In this document: positions 30,301 to 45,300 of the stretch, piece after piece | Numbering within the stretch: position 1 is the first letter of the stretch | How the letters are laid out: every line of letters starts with the position of its first letter | Source of the DNA: Lichenostomus cassidix | Lineage: Eukaryota; Chordata; Aves; Passeriformes; Meliphagidae | DNA length: 64,000 nucleotides | NCBI GenBank assembly: GCA_008360975.2 | Contig: CM039192.1 | Location: 7,966,194 to 8,030,193, forward strand | Direction: 5' to 3' | Translations under genes and position numbers: made by a program | The notes under the pieces: model-generated | What the model was told of the DNA's origin: nothing | What the model saw: the letters and a program-made list of their open reading frames with translations, nothing else | Database searches by the model: none

Positions 30301-33300
30301 AGGGCTATTGCAAATAGCAGGGAGGGAGAAGGGATTTCACACATTAGTAAAAACACCATGATGGTGCTTGTCCTTAAAGCAGACATTGCACAGAAGGCCC
30401 TGGATTGCACTGTCTGTTTAGCACGTCTAACGCCAGATGCTACATGGAACCTCTGGTAGCAGGGTGCACATCACAGAACTTTGCTGGCTGCAGCACAGGT
30501 CAGTGTGCAGAGTGCTGTACAAACCACTGCTGAACCACCTTCATATTTTTCTGGCCTAAACAACTTTGCTGTGCATCATCCAGAACCTACGGCAAAGCCA
30601 AGGACATCCCCACATCCCAGTCTCCAGAGGGTTAGAGATATCGCATATACCAGCTGCTTCCTCAGACGCCCTGCAATGGGAAATCTGCAGGTCACAGATG
30701 AAGAGGCAGGCATGCTGCATCCCAGTCACAGTGTAAGGAAACAGATCGACCATGCTGGAAAATGACTCTTTCAGTGTTCTCCCAAGAAAGTTTAATAATC
30801 TCATCTTTCACACGCTTACACCTCTGCTGGGTTTACGCAGAGCTTCCCTGTGCAAGCCATACTGGCAGGGATGCAGCTCCAGAGGAGTCAGGAAGGTTAT
30901 CCTGCCTCTAGCAGAGGGGAGGGGGTGGGGGAGACAAGCCGGCTGAATTCCCACAGGCTTTGCATTATGAAAGCCATGAACAGCAATCAGCCAGCCTTTG
31001 CGGGTTCTCTTTAACCCCCTCCTTGCTGCTAAACAAGCATCTGAACCGACCTCTGAACAGCCAAAATATACTGGTGACACACAGTGTACACACACTCAGC
31101 CTCAATGCAAAACAGGCAAGCATCTAAAAAACAGCCATTCGCTTTCTTTCAGTATTTTCCAAGAGGTACAAGTTTCCTCTGTACTTGCATTCATGGATGC
31201 TTCAACCAGACCTGCTGCTCTCAAGCCTACAGCTTTTAAAGGGGGGGGGGAAGTGTTACAGTCCAACTCTGCACATGCCTAGGACTTGCTACTTCAAGAA
31301 ATGCCATCATTGTTCTCCAGCCAGGCCGTCGGGCAATGAACAGGCGTCACTGTTGTCCACTGGCTGCCTGGAGGCTTTTAGTAACAGCACTGAAGTATGA
31401 GCTCTTGAAAGGATATCAAGGCTTTTGCACGGGGTCAGATCAGACTCATATATATCCTCTATTATTTGCTGATAATTGTAGACTCCTAGAATGGTTTGGG
31501 TTGGAAGGGATCTTAAAGGGATCATCTTCTTCCACCACCCTGCCATGGGTAGGGACACCTTCCACTAGACCAGGTTACTCCAAGCTCCATCCAGCATGGC
31601 TTTGAACACTCCCAGGGACAGGGCAGCCACAGCTCCTCTGGGCAGCCTGTGCCAGGGCATCATCACTCTCACAGGGAAGAATCAAAAGTAGATGCTGTTT
31701 AGAAGAGATGGCACAAAACACATTTTCCCCTGGGATTCCAGAAAACAAGAGCGGTCTCCAACAGAAATGTCAAATAAATCCGTTTCCTCCACTCCCTGCC
31801 CCAGCGGGTACAAGAGCATGTCACACATGTCCTTGCACACCCGGAGGGACATCTGCTGCCAACACAACACTGGTTATCTGCCACTGCAGAGGGTCCCTCT
31901 GTACAGCAACTGCCTCAAGGATCATGCACACTCTGAAAAGCACAACGGCAAGGACTCCAGGGCAAAGACGACTGGGCTGTAACCCAACACATTAGTAAGG
32001 CTTTGAAACTCCTTGGATAGGGAAACAAAGTACTCCATAGCTTGGCAGACTGCATTAGAACACCCTGGAGAGCTTGAGGCAGACTGGAGCTTGTTTAAGG
32101 TGCCCTTTCAGCTCAGACTATGCACCAGTTCACTTGAGGCTCAGGGTTTCCGCAGGAGTAAGAGCAGTGCAAAAAATGGAGGGCTCTGCCACCCCCATAC
32201 CAGGACAGCAACAGCGGAAGTGAATCCCAGCCATCCTAACCATCCTCATGGCAGAGGAAATCCCCATGGGCCAGGCAGACACTTGCTTAGCCTCTCCTGG
32301 TCTTCTTCTGGAATCAAGCAAAAGAGTAGTGGCAGAGACTGGTGCCAGCTGAAGAGGTTACAGCTCTGGAGATCAAGCATCTTTGAAGAGTTCGGAGTCA
32401 CACCGACACCACCTTTCAGGCAGGAAGGGAGAAAGCTGGCATTTTAGCTGGTAACTAACTCTAATTGCTTGACTTCACATCTTGATATCAATCCAGCCAG
32501 CCTGAGCATGCCCATTTTCTAAACACAGTCCTGCACAAGGCTGACAACATAGCGTGCAGATCAAAGTTTTGGCTAACAAATGTGCTGGAAAATACTGGTG
32601 TGCTGATTTTCCATGAATGAGACCACTAGTATGAGATGTTCTGTGAATGAAGCCACCACCATGTGAAAAGCCTGGGGCAACAGGACTGCCTGAGAGCAGG
32701 GAGCATCACTCTACTCTGACTGCCACTCCAGTCTGACTTCCTTGGTTCATATTTTATGAAGAATGATTCAGCTGAACTTGCTCCTTGACATGAGAAAAAG
32801 GGAGGAACGTGAGTGTGGGAAAGCAAGAGGATGTAACACAAGCATCTGGTATGGGGGAGACACTCAAGGGACATGGTACAGCTCAGTTAATATGCAAGGA
32901 AGCACTATAAAAGCAAAATAAAACAGGAGTGGAAACAAATCTTCTTGGTAGACACACTCCCGAGGCATAGCACAGCTGGGAACAGGAGCTCTTAGCATTT
33001 ACCTTTAATCCCAGGCTTTATCCATAAAGCAAGGCTGCCCTTCTCACCTCTCACTCCAATCAGAGCAAGTCCAACATGGGAAGATACAGGGGTTTCCCTT
33101 CGCAACTTTGCAAGGGGTCTGGAATAAAAATACAGCTGGCTTCATTCCCCATTAGCAGTTAATTTCCTCAATCATTTTCACAGGGAGAGAAAGAGAAATG
33201 CTCATGATCCAAGAGATGAAAGAAAATGAAAATAAGCCTCATAAAACCTGCACTGCCCTAAGGGAAAACTGCCCCACAACTTTCATTGGGGAATTATCAA

Positions 33301-36300
33301 AGGCCAGAAACTAGTGGGGGGTTGTTTTTATTTTATAAAACAGATGCTTTAGAGAAGTAAGTCCTCAAATAGCTGAGATTCCATTCTGCTGAACCTCCAA
33401 CGAGACTAGAAAAAGAAACAGCTGATCCCACTTAGTCCAGCCCAGGGATCCAGCTTAGCCACATCAAGACAGAGGACTGGAGTAAGGCACAGAGCTGTAC
33501 AGGCACTGCTAAACTTCTTTCCAATAAGATGCCATTGCCCCAAAGAAAAGCAGCCACACATGATAGCACGGCCACAGGAAAGCACAGCACAGAGCTAAAG
33601 AATCTCATTCATTTCTGTTGCAAAACAGAGGCCAGGGTAGAAGGCATTGACTCATTTGGCCTGAGAACAAGAAAGAACTGCTCCTGAGAGACTAGTTTAA
33701 AACAAGGATGTTTAGTGCACGTTTTGCTTTGAGTCTGGGAGAGTGAGGATGAAACTTCCCACACTCAGAGCTCTGTTTCCTATCAAAAAATGTTAAAACA
33801 TAAGCTCAAGAGAAAGAACTGTTCAGAAAAGGGCAAAGACCAAAATGGCAGAGCTCTCCCACCCACAGCTAAGCCTCAGAGGTGACTGCAGCCCTGGATA
33901 AGCCTGGCTGCAGGAAGCAGTCAGGTCCCCAGCACAGGGTCTGATGGCAGTGCAGCCACGGCTCACAGCTCAGACAGTGAGACTCACTTGGCTCCTCAGC
34001 TGGGCTGTGAAACCCCTGTGGGTGCTCTGGCTGCTGCCAGACCTGCACCAGCTGAGATGGGAACCCTCTGTCCTGTGGGCTCTCATTTCATGCGACACTG
34101 ACTTCAAGAGGGGAGGCAGATGCTCAGAGGAGGAGGTATTTCAAATGATTTACAAGAGTGCAGCAATCAGCTTCTTATTTACTATGGCTGATGAAAACAC
34201 TTCAACACTGAGCTACAGATCATTTTTCCCAATGACAATACAAACACCTTTTTTCCCCTTCCCAACACATACAAACACCTTTCATACACCTACGGAGTAA
34301 TTCATTTCAGTTCCACTAGCAAATAAAACCAAGATACTCCAGAAACTCACCCAACCTCATGACCACGTTGACTCAAGGAGTGGATACGCATTAAACAGTA
34401 GAGAGACACTAACAATGAATAATTAAAATAAAGATAATAACAACAAGGAATCTAAGACCCAAAGAAAAATTATTCACTTGGAACAGCTATTGCCACATTT
34501 AATCTTTCACAACCGAAGCATACGAATAGGAAATAAGTAAAACTAGCTCTAGGGCACAGAATATTGCCCCTAGCTGGTTTACCATGTTCACAGAAAAGTA
34601 TGTCATGTGCTACTACACCCAGACGTTTGGCTATGGTGCAAGGGGCTGGATCTCTCCGTCTGGGAGAACAGCACTCTCTGGAGCACAGTAAGGGAAGAGC
34701 AGGAGAAAGATGAGAAGCTTAGAATTCACTAGGAAGAACAGAACTATTCAAGTGTTTAAATGACTATTGAAAAAAAAAAAACACCTCCAGCTCCCCCAAA
34801 GGTCTTGATTACTTGCTTTATTGGCATTCTTACTCATCCTATGTAAGAAAAATGTGCAAGAGTTTTAGCTAAATAATTGTTTGCAGTTGATGCTGAGCTG
34901 TAGACAGTAAATTCCTACTTTCTGAGGAAAAAAATCCCAGTGGGATTGCTGTGAAATTAAATTGCTCCCTGGAGGAATACAAGTGCTGTAGCACTTGTTC
35001 TGGATTGTCTGAAGATTCCAGAAAATAAGAGTCTATGCCTGTCTCACCAGTGTCCACATATGATCTCAAGTAACTAGTTTTGGTCGTGATAGCAAAGAGA
35101 TCCAGCCAAGTCATGCAGAAAAAGCATCTTTTGCAAGAAAAAGCTTTGGATGCAAAGTAGCTCCTAGGAGGAGCCAGGCTAGAGAGGAAGGTTAGCTTAG
35201 AAATTACAGTAACATGTCAGGATGCTGCAAACAGGCACCATGTTCTCCCATGGTCCTATCCTCTCACATAGACTGCCACCATGCCTCCTCCTGCATGCTG
35301 AAAGTGAGAGAGAAGCCATGGACAGATATCTTCTTGCTGGAGTCCATCTACTCCAACATTAGCATGCAGCAGAGTAAATGACTTCTAAAAGTAAAGGCCT
35401 GAAGCTTTTCACACCATTTAATAGTCAGTCCATGTGAACTGTTCTACTGTAGGTTCTGGGAGGAAGGCATCCATCATGAACAGGCTAGAGTTTATCTGGC
35501 TTTCTTTGCTTGGGGCAAGTATGTGTCTCAGGGTCAGAGCTTTCCAGCAGTGCCTCTTCCTGCTGGGTCTTGTACTGAGGTCCAAATCCTTGCAGTCTCA
35601 ATGCTTCCCAGGGGTCAGCAAGCACAGCACCTCCTGAACTCTGTGGGAGCGGTGCCTGCTTGCTTCAAAGGCAAATTCTACCCTGTGTTTATACCAGCCT
35701 ACAAGGCATGAAAAGGCCTACGAGGTCACACATCCACCACTGTAATTTCAGGCAGGATCAAACAGAAAAGCAACAGCTGGGCTGAGTGAGCAAGTCCACG
35801 TTTAATTACAAATGGTTTTTTGGTAATGAGAAAGACAAGAACAAAGCCAGTGAAAAACCTCTCTTTTTCCTTCTGGCTCCTGTTCAGGCTGTGTAGAAAC
35901 AGCTGCCTCGAGGAGAATCTCAAATAAGATCCACCAACTACATTTTTTCCATTTTCAGGACTGTTACAGCAGCACTGTTCCCTTTGCAATTCCACCGTGC
36001 TTTGACAAGCACCAAGGACCGACGGGCAGATCGCAGCTGCTCCCACTGCAGGGCTTGGTCGGTGCAGGGCTTTCCCAGCCTGGAGCTCAACCCCCTGTCA
36101 TGTCTCACAAGTACATGCAGTAAGCTGCTTGGACGATTTCATTTGCTTAACATCCTCTGAATATGAAATGCTGGTTGTAAAATGGGATTACTAGTGCAGA
36201 GCTGATGGATCCTGCTCACAGGTCCTGCCTGGCATGGGGAGAGGGCAATAAACATCTCTTGGAATACCAGGAATGCCCACTGACCCCTTCATCAAGTCAT

Positions 36301-39300
36301 GCATTTCATTTACATGAAATGCATGACCTGCATTGGGGAGTCAATGCAGGAGCCAGGAGCTACTCTTGCTTTCCCCAAAAGCTCCTGGAGCAGTGGTTAA
36401 GAATAGGAAATGAGCCCTAAAACACATGGACAAGAAGGCTTAGCTGGGTGGGTGGAGGGCTTTTTTTGAATGCTAGGAGCCTTCCACCCATTTATTGGGG
36501 CAGCAAATGAGAAGGGATCACTGGGTCCCCTCACCACATCTGATACCTCTGATGGCATTGGCAAGAGGCTAACAGAACCCAAGAGCACAACAGAAAGAAC
36601 TGGAACAGAGTTATCACAACCCCAAACCTCTCCCACAAACCGATACTCTCTGCTGACAGAACACTGCCTAGCTGTGTGTCACAGAGGGACACGATGGGAA
36701 TAATGTGAAGGCTGGGAAACCATCACATCCCTGGGAACCAAGGGCTTCTGACCTTTCTAGCAAAGCCTGCTGAGAGAACTGGGTGGGTTGTTTTGTACTC
36801 CTGGCTTTAATTACAGCCAAGTGTTTAAGTTATTCTCCTCCAACCACCCCCATGTCCCTCACAAGCACAAATCTAGCTTTTTATAGCATATCCGGTATGG
36901 ATGTTAAACACATTCAGGAAATGCACTTTCAGCCCCAAACATCCCCTCCCCTGGACCAGTTAGTTTGCAAGGGTTTGTAACATGGAGACGTGGAGCCGGA
37001 TGTTTGGTTTTGTGACCGTTGCTTTTGTGGATTACTTCTGTCTGTTTAGAGAAGGGAAATTAAATAAATGCAGGGTAGGCTGGCTGCATTCAGAAATAAT
37101 GCATGCTGCTTGTAAGGTGAAAAAAGAAAAGCCAGATGGAGAGGCCACTCTTAGCTGCTCAAATTCCCTTCACACAGGGCAAGGCTTTTTTTTTTTTTTT
37201 TTTTTTAATAGCTGACAAAACTCCTGGGGGCTGACAATGGCTCGCAGCACAGTGGGTGTTCACAGGCACAGCTAGGATACCAAAATCACATTTTTCACTG
37301 CCTTGTAGCAATAGACTGGGGCTCTCCCATAATGCATAAGGGAAAAATGCACTCTCTCCCCCAAAACTTCTGTTTTAAGTAGACAAAAGGTACCTGCAAA
37401 GAACTGTCAGGCTATGCCAGGCTCTGTTGGTCCCCCAGCACTGTTGTGGCATGTCACCATGCCAGAACAGCAGGGCCTGGATAGCTTGGCTCAAGTCTCA
37501 AACCTGACCTTTGTAATTTTCTTAACATAAGGGGCTTGCCTCTGGCTTTAAGGAATACCACAAGCCTGCTAGTAATTTTCTCACCTGAAAATACCCTGGC
37601 TGGCTTCCCAGATGGAAGCATCCTCCTAAGTCCAAAGGCAAGCATGTTTGCTGGCAGTCTCACGGATCAGTCTCGGACACTAACCCAAGACTCCCTGGAG
37701 CACTCTCAGATCAGAGGGCACATGCTGACCAGATTGTCCCAGAGAACGTCCTACTAAACCCTCAAAAGAGCTGGGCTGCTCCACACACTAATGCAAACAC
37801 CACTGCTGCTCCTCTGCTGTAGCATCCCTGCACAAAGCCAGGATGCACTGCAGGAGCTTGAGAAAGGGAAGGCACTTGGGGCTGTGCTGCACTGGGATTT
37901 AGTGCTCTGAAGAAAGGCAAGACATACAAGCCCAGGGTATTTTTCCCCACCCTTCTCCATAGGCAGGTCACCTCATGTTCTGGGCAAGCAACTGTCAGTA
38001 GGACATCACACATCAGCAAGCTGAATGATGACCTAATTAAGCTGCTTCCAAAATAATCACACTGAAGGAAAGTTAAAGGCGTCCTTGAACTCATTATTTC
38101 TTATATTGATTTTTAGTCCACGTTTTTCCATATTTGATGTGAATTCTTCAGTTATCTGCAGCATTAACCCAAACTGAGCTCTGGCTATTACTCCTGAGCA
38201 ATCCAAGCTCCAGCAAAAGCAGCCATGCCCCTTGGTAATGACCAGGCTGCACAGGCCCACTAGCCACCCAGCTCCTCCCCTGGGCCTGTAAGACACAGGA
38301 GTAAACATCAATCTCTGCATAACTGGAAGGTGAATAGCCCCTGGAGCTTTCCCTGTGGGCTGCCAAACCTGCCTGCACTCAGAACAGCAGGGCATTTGCT
38401 GGGGAAACTGGAAGGCAGGTTTGAAGACATAGGACCACCAGCAGTGCACACAGTGAGGAGCTGCCCCAGCTTCAGCCACCACTCGAACAAACTCTGGCCA
38501 CCAAAACTGCACAAAGAATGCCAGCCCAACCCATGGCAAGTTTTTCAGCACAAAACCCTGTACACAATACTTAGGTTACAATTAATGAGCTCTGCAGGGA
38601 TGGACCTTTGTGCAGTGTGAACAAGAGCATGAAGACTATGCTCATCTATGCCTTCATTCACCTCCGGGAACAGCAGCTGTCAAGGGTCACGCACGCACAC
38701 ACACTATGCTTTCACTACCCTGAGCTAAGTATAAGCTATGCAACACTTAGCTGGAAAAATGAGTGACAATCCAGCTGCAGCAACTGAATAACAGCTTCTC
38801 AGGGAAAGGCAGCCTCAACTCACACTGGAGAATTGCTCTAAGCAGATGGGAAGGACAATGTATTTATTTAAACGGTATTGTTTCTATGTGATCAAATCAT
38901 ACGCAGCTTATGTCTTTCAAATATAAATGCAAACAACTGAGTTAAATAAAAATCATCACTGGAACACAGAAGCATCTCCTCTATTCCTAAGAAGCTGGTG
39001 ATCTCCCTGGCTCATCAAGAACCAGAGTGGCATGTCAGATGCACAGGGGACCCTGACCTCCTTGTATCTTTGACAAGCATTATGATAATCTCAGAATTAG
39101 GTGTTAGAGCTTGAACAGCAAGTGACAAATCCACATCAAAATTATATTAGAGAACATCAAAGAGGCAAAACCGTCTCTCATTTAAATGCTCACCCAAAGT
39201 CTCTAAGAAGCCACAGCCCAGCCTGACATGGCCATTTATAGCCCTGAGAAGCACTTGTCAAAAGAACTGCAGGCTATCTCAGGCATGTTCCTTGGCTACC

Positions 39301-42300
39301 TGCAGTTTCATCAGGCTGCTTGAGACATTCAAACCACTGTTTCCTTACTAGGATGAATGATTTATGAGGATTAAGAAATTTGAGCCTGAACCTATGAAGT
39401 GAGTCACTGGAACTCATAGTTTGCTTCCCCCACTTCCCTCCAGCCCAAATCATCACATCTGTCCAGGCCTAGTCTTGCTCTCACTGAAATCCTGCAGAAA
39501 ACAAACACCCATTAAACACTGCACAGCCTGTACTATTGGCTCAAGTGCCATCTTTCTCATTAAGGGCCCACACCTGAGCAGAGAAATCACATACTCACCC
39601 CGAGACTGTCGGCAAGGAAGCTGGAGCTGCTGACTGCACCTTCTCTTGCTGCTTCAGAAAAGATTTAGCTTCTTTTGAATTTGAGTCCACTTCTTTAGTC
39701 ACTCTGTTGGAGGAAAAGAGACAAACCAGAGGCTGAGGAAGAGCTGTAGCTAACAGTAAAATCAAAGATACATCAAAGCAATACAGAAAACAGATACAAG
39801 AGTCTCCACATCCCCTGCAAAGAGATCACCTTCATCAGCTGCAAGCTGAAGAACACACATCTTGTTAAAATTTCATTCTAGTGACAAACCCTCTATATTC
39901 ATGGCAGAAAAAAGGAAAAGAGTAGCTAATTAGAGCTGGGGGAGGAGGGGATTTTTTTTCCTTCCAACAAACTGGAATGCTTATTCATTCAAACAGGCCT
40001 GCCTCACCAGCAGCTACTAAATGCTCTCCCTCAGGTCACTGGGGGCAATTCCAGGCTCTTAATTGTGCTCTTGATTTCCTCATTTGTTGGTCTTCTGCCA
40101 CCCACATCTTGCAGCCCACGGCACACAGGCTTGGCAACATCTGCAGCCCAAACCAGAGCATGGAAACCGGCTCTGGGCATGGGGAATGGGAGAGAAAGCT
40201 CTGACAAGGCAGAACGCACAAATTTACTCTCATTTTCTAGTTAATTTTTGTTTGAGGCCCCGAGGGTGCAAAATATTGAACTTCAAAAAATTATAAATCA
40301 ATATGGCATCTACAGTGGGGAACGAATTATAAACATGAGAAAGAATCTCTAGAAAACCACTCAATAATTAATTGTTAGAAAATCCCAGCTACTTTAGCCC
40401 CTTCATTTACCATGACCTGCCTCCAGCAACATGCTTTTCATGCTCTCAGTAGCTCTTAATGAGGTTGCCCTGATTTGCCAAGCTAACAATTTTGCTCCCA
40501 TGGAGCACAAGCCTGTGAGCCTCTCCAGGGCCCTACAGCTCTATGGGCACAGAGACAGCCTGACCCACAGCTCTGTCAGCCCAGAAGAAACAATCCTCCA
40601 TCCCACCCTCCTGCAGCCTGAGCCTCCGGCTGCATCTGCTCCAGCAAGGGTGTGCAGGCTCATCCCTGGTCTAGAGCATATGCTGATGAGAGGCTGAAAG
40701 CCTGCCTGATCATGGGATCTGACGTGGCTACAAGTCAGGCTAATCACTGCTTGCTTCCTACTCACCAACCTGACCCCACAACTTCCATGAAAAAACTAGG
40801 TATTAGTCATGGAGAAACCCCAGGAGCTGTAGCTCCAAAGGGGTTTCTGCTGGGCTTGCATCAAGGAAAGTGACATGGAGTTATCTGTTAACCCTGGAGG
40901 CACTGATGTCCTGAAATCTCACTTGCACACTAATGCATCCATGTCTTCACCCTGACAGTGAATCAGCATCTGAAATTCTCTTTCTCCTTCTCCACAGACT
41001 GCAAATGCAATGGAAAAGGCACAAGAATACACGCCTGGACTGTACAACTGTTCAGCCTTGTTCTGCAAGCGCAGGAGGAGATTAACCCCATTTCCCCCCT
41101 GCATTGTCACATGCCTTTCAAACCATGGCAGTCATGTGGATAGAGACAAATCCCACACTATGAATATTTAGAAGTGTTTGCTGATCAGATTGGTAAGGGA
41201 AGGGGTGGGAAAAGCAGTTTAGGAAAAAAAAGCCAAACTTGCTACAGCATCATCACAATTTAGAACACCTGAAACACACCATCAAGTCACAGCCCTCATC
41301 AACAGTGGTCACATCACACAGCAGTAGCACACCAAAGGTTACCCTACGTCCATGGATTTCATTTGACAGGATAAACTTGGTGTCCTCATGCAGCAGTAAG
41401 ACAGAATTCCCCCCAACCATGAGGCTGAGTTCAGATCAATGCAATCAGAGTCTATTTATTTCCAAACACAGCATCTAAACAGTCAGCTCTGACCCTGCCG
41501 AGCTGAGAAGCAGCACCCTTTCTTGTGCACTCTGCAGTGCTGGCTCCTGGCAGGGTCCCTCTCCTGTCACCCCCTGCACTGCTGTGCCATCAGGGTGACT
41601 CCTGTCACCCCCAGCATGCAGGGAGCACGTGAGCCACAGAGAGAAACATCAGGCAACCTTAAGCAGGAATCTGACAGGTGTAGCATAGTAACCATGTGCC
41701 CTGGAAAAGACCCAAACTGCACTGGTCTCAATACAGCCACAGGATCTGCACTGGGGTTGGATCCCAGCTGTTGAACCCTGCATGTTTCTGGGCCTTGAAG
41801 AGTGTAGGACCAAGAGGAGGCAGGGGTCACTGACAGCCTTCCCACTGACTCTGCTAAGAGATGACAGCCCAGCTCAGCTCCCACAAACCTACAGGAATTT
41901 GGCAATTAAACAGCTTACAGGATCTGGACACACAGCACTGAGCAAGCCTTCAAAGCCAGTGGCAGAGCTGGGATCTCTACACTGGGCCCTTGGCCTTATA
42001 ACCGCCTGAGTGTCTTCAGCCTTCTCCAAGCCAGAGACAAAACTGACTGATGTCTCATCTACCAGCCAAGGCAAAGAAAGGCACAAGGCTAAAATGAAAA
42101 ACAGCTCCAGGGATTTGCACTCTGACAGAGTTAGCACGCTCTTGCTTGCACCAGCACTGCAAGCCCCAGTCCTTGGAGCAGGAAGATGCTCAATCCCAGA
42201 AACGGTGAGAAAGCAGAAACCTCTGCCTGCTGAGGCCCCTCAGCATGAAGCACATGATGCACAGGGAGGGTCTGGCACAGGCCTTCAGTGACAGACACTT

Positions 42301-45300
42301 CAGCTATCCAGGGATACCAGACAGGCTGCTACCAAGGGTTTACTTATGCTTCGACACTTGCACCCTCCTCCACCTCAGGGTACCAGCAACAATGGCTGGC
42401 CACAAAATACAACACTTAGTTCCATTTTCTTTGCAGCCTTTGGCCTGCCAGCAGCTGCTCTAGCATATATTTTTGGAGCTGTCCACTGCACAAATTCAGC
42501 TGCAAAGCTGCAAGCAACCTGCTCCACCTGGACTGCCCAGCTGGGGACACAGGAATGCAACAGAAATGTAATTAAAAGTGACCTTTCAAGGCAACTCCAT
42601 CACAAGACCTACTTACTGCCTCATAAACTGAAACAAAAGCTGCTCTGAGGCAGGCTGCTGCTGGGCTGATGCCAGCAGCAACTTCTGCACCACTCCAGCA
42701 GGAATGACGAAAGAGTATTAAAGAGCTTTACAAGGTATTAATTCAGGTTATGCACACTTCAACCTTTCCCAGATCTCAGGCCAGGAAGGAAAAAGAAATC
42801 CTCTGGTCTGCATTATTATGGGAGACAATAACTCTCTCCATGTAGAAACCAAAACAATTCTTGTTCTTCGTGGGGAGAAATGGGAGTCATTAATCCAGCT
42901 GGAAGAAATCACAGTCATTACTAAGGAAAATTACAAGACCTTTCACTTTTAAATACTTGATAAATAACTATTTGCCTGACTGTTTATTGGGATGCTATTC
43001 ACACATTATAATCCAGGAATAAACATGAAAATAAGTATATTGTCAGTAATAAAACAAGTAGCTAGTGTCTCGCCCACTAGCAGCCCCTTTAATTCACACA
43101 CAAAACTACTCACTCTCATCACTTCTCATAGAGATTTCATTACAGTGCTTTGCTATTAAATTGCATAATAAGATTTCCAAAACACAGAACAGTTATTAAT
43201 TTTTTGGACCATGCCAGAGCCTGGTAGCACAGATGATGCTACTGTACAAGGTATTGTGCAACTGTAAAATAGAAATGTCTTCCATATTTAGAAGTTATTA
43301 TAAGGAAAACACGCTAGAAACTGGATCACAAGGTGCCTCCAATACTTACAGATGTCCTTCTTAAGACACTTCATCTCTGAACAGAGCTCAAAGTGACACC
43401 CAAGCATTTAGGCACAGCCATACCCACCCAGCCTGCTGGTTTGGTGCCCAGTGGTGATATGTTAATTCCAACTTCCACCGAAGAACTTACCACCATTCCT
43501 TTTACAGTTACCAACTGAAATGCTGCAACCTATGTGCATGGAAAAGGCCCCAGTTATGTATGCTCAGCACCAAACCACATGAAGACAGCACACCTGCTGT
43601 CAAGGCTGTCCCAGAAGGGATTCCACAGAGCACTTACAGTACTGACATACAGCATATTAATTTAAGAACAAGTGCTTCATCTGCTCACAGCAGTGCCCTT
43701 AGCCCCATAAACTGCTACAAGGAAGGAGGAATACATATTGGAATGAGCATTACGCTGACAACTCCAGCTAATCTGCAGAAAGGGATTAAACCCAAATTTT
43801 CATACTTCAGTTCAGTGGCAGAGTGAGTCTAATACACCAACTTGTCTGTTGCACCCTGGTCTTACACCAGGTGTAGAGCTACCAGGGGGTGAAGAGGAGA
43901 GTCCCAGTCCATCACACCGTAGCACAGCACAACACCCACAGCCCAGCACTTGCCCCAGTGTGGTGCTCAGATGCCTCCACTCCAGCTCAGCTGAATCCAG
44001 TCCTGCTGGCCAAAACCAGAACTTGCATAGGGGATGCCAAGGCTGCGGTGTGTCAGCAAAGTGCCCAGCTCAGCAGTGAGCAGCAAGGTGCCCTGCAAGC
44101 CCTTTGAGAAATGTATCAGCAGAGCTTCATCCTTGCACAGAGGGGAAACGGAGGCAGGATAAGGGCAAGCTGGGAAAGACAAACAGGCATATCGAGAAGG
44201 CTCGCAGGCTAGTATCTATAGTCTGCAGTGTAATAGCAACCTTATGCATCCCAAGTGCCAAAATCCCTCCAACTCACCCCCAAGTGGCTCAACATAGCTA
44301 CATTCTCCTAACCAAAACACCTGGTGCACATCAGGCTGAAAAACACATGTTGGTATTTGGGTATAAGAGGACTTAGAGCAGAGAAGACAGTTAAAATCTT
44401 CAATCACAGCAGTGCAAAGTTACCATCTCCCCTGACCCTCCTTCTGAGAAAGGGAGAACAAGAGTGGAAGCTGTGGAAAATGCCATCTCTTTACCACGTG
44501 TACTTAGGACACATTCCTCACTTGGGAAACCTGCCCCAGTTTAGACCTGACACAGTTATAAAACTTTCCACACTATCTTAATGTTGTTAGCTCTGGGGAA
44601 TCACAGACCAAGGAGGACAAAAATGAGGCTAATTACCCTTTCTCACTATTACCCATTTGTGCTTAGTCTCAATAAATAGTCCTCCAGCCTTCTGGAATGA
44701 TCACTTGAGGAGAAAATAATACTTATCTACAGGGGTTTGTTAAAAAAAACCTAATCCCTTTTGAGCCGAGGAATATCTCTTCTGAATATTTTTTTCCTGA
44801 ACTTTTGTGCTCGAGCTGCAATGTCCCGTGTGCCTTCCACAGACAGATGCACTGCATGAGAGGCAATCCTCCAGCCTGCAAGGTCCTGAAAATGCTGGAG
44901 TGCACAGGTTCAGTATTTTCCAGGAGGAAAGTAAGTCCTCACACAAGTGAACCTCCAGACCACATCTGCCTGCACACTGCATATGTATGTATTTTATGTT
45001 GAACTAGCTGGTGTAGAGCAGACAGAGCAAAAATTAGTACATCCCCATCACTTTTCTAATTTCAAAGTAAAACATTGCTGGTTTTTTTCTGAAAGGGGGA
45101 AGACTATTCTCCAAACCTTCCTCTTCAAACCAGGGGGGAAAAGCTGTTCCCTGGGAAACTCAGCCTATTCCCTGAAGCAACAGAGACAAGACCAAGCTGG
45201 AATAACTGATAATTTTGTAGGCTGACTAGATAGGGAGAACAAGCTGACTGGTTTGTAGACAGAAGCTGCTGGCTGGTTTCTAAAAAGAATCAAATGTGAT

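Larger units (their letters stand above)
329..39598 (-). other. CFDP1: CFDP1 intron 5 (39 kb)
   Basis: A continuous non-coding stretch between CFDP1 exons 5 and 6. I recognise no nested gene on either strand. The open frames in it, up to about 216 codons, show no family similarity, splice structure or domain pattern. Contents listed separately include two CR1 remnants, an 81-bp tandem array, short tandem duplications, homopolymer runs and a double hairpin. AT-rich segments near 3830-4060 and 10740-10850 could be regulatory, but the sequence alone does not prove it. Large introns here match the long CFDP1 genes of other vertebrates. Confidence 0.85.
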
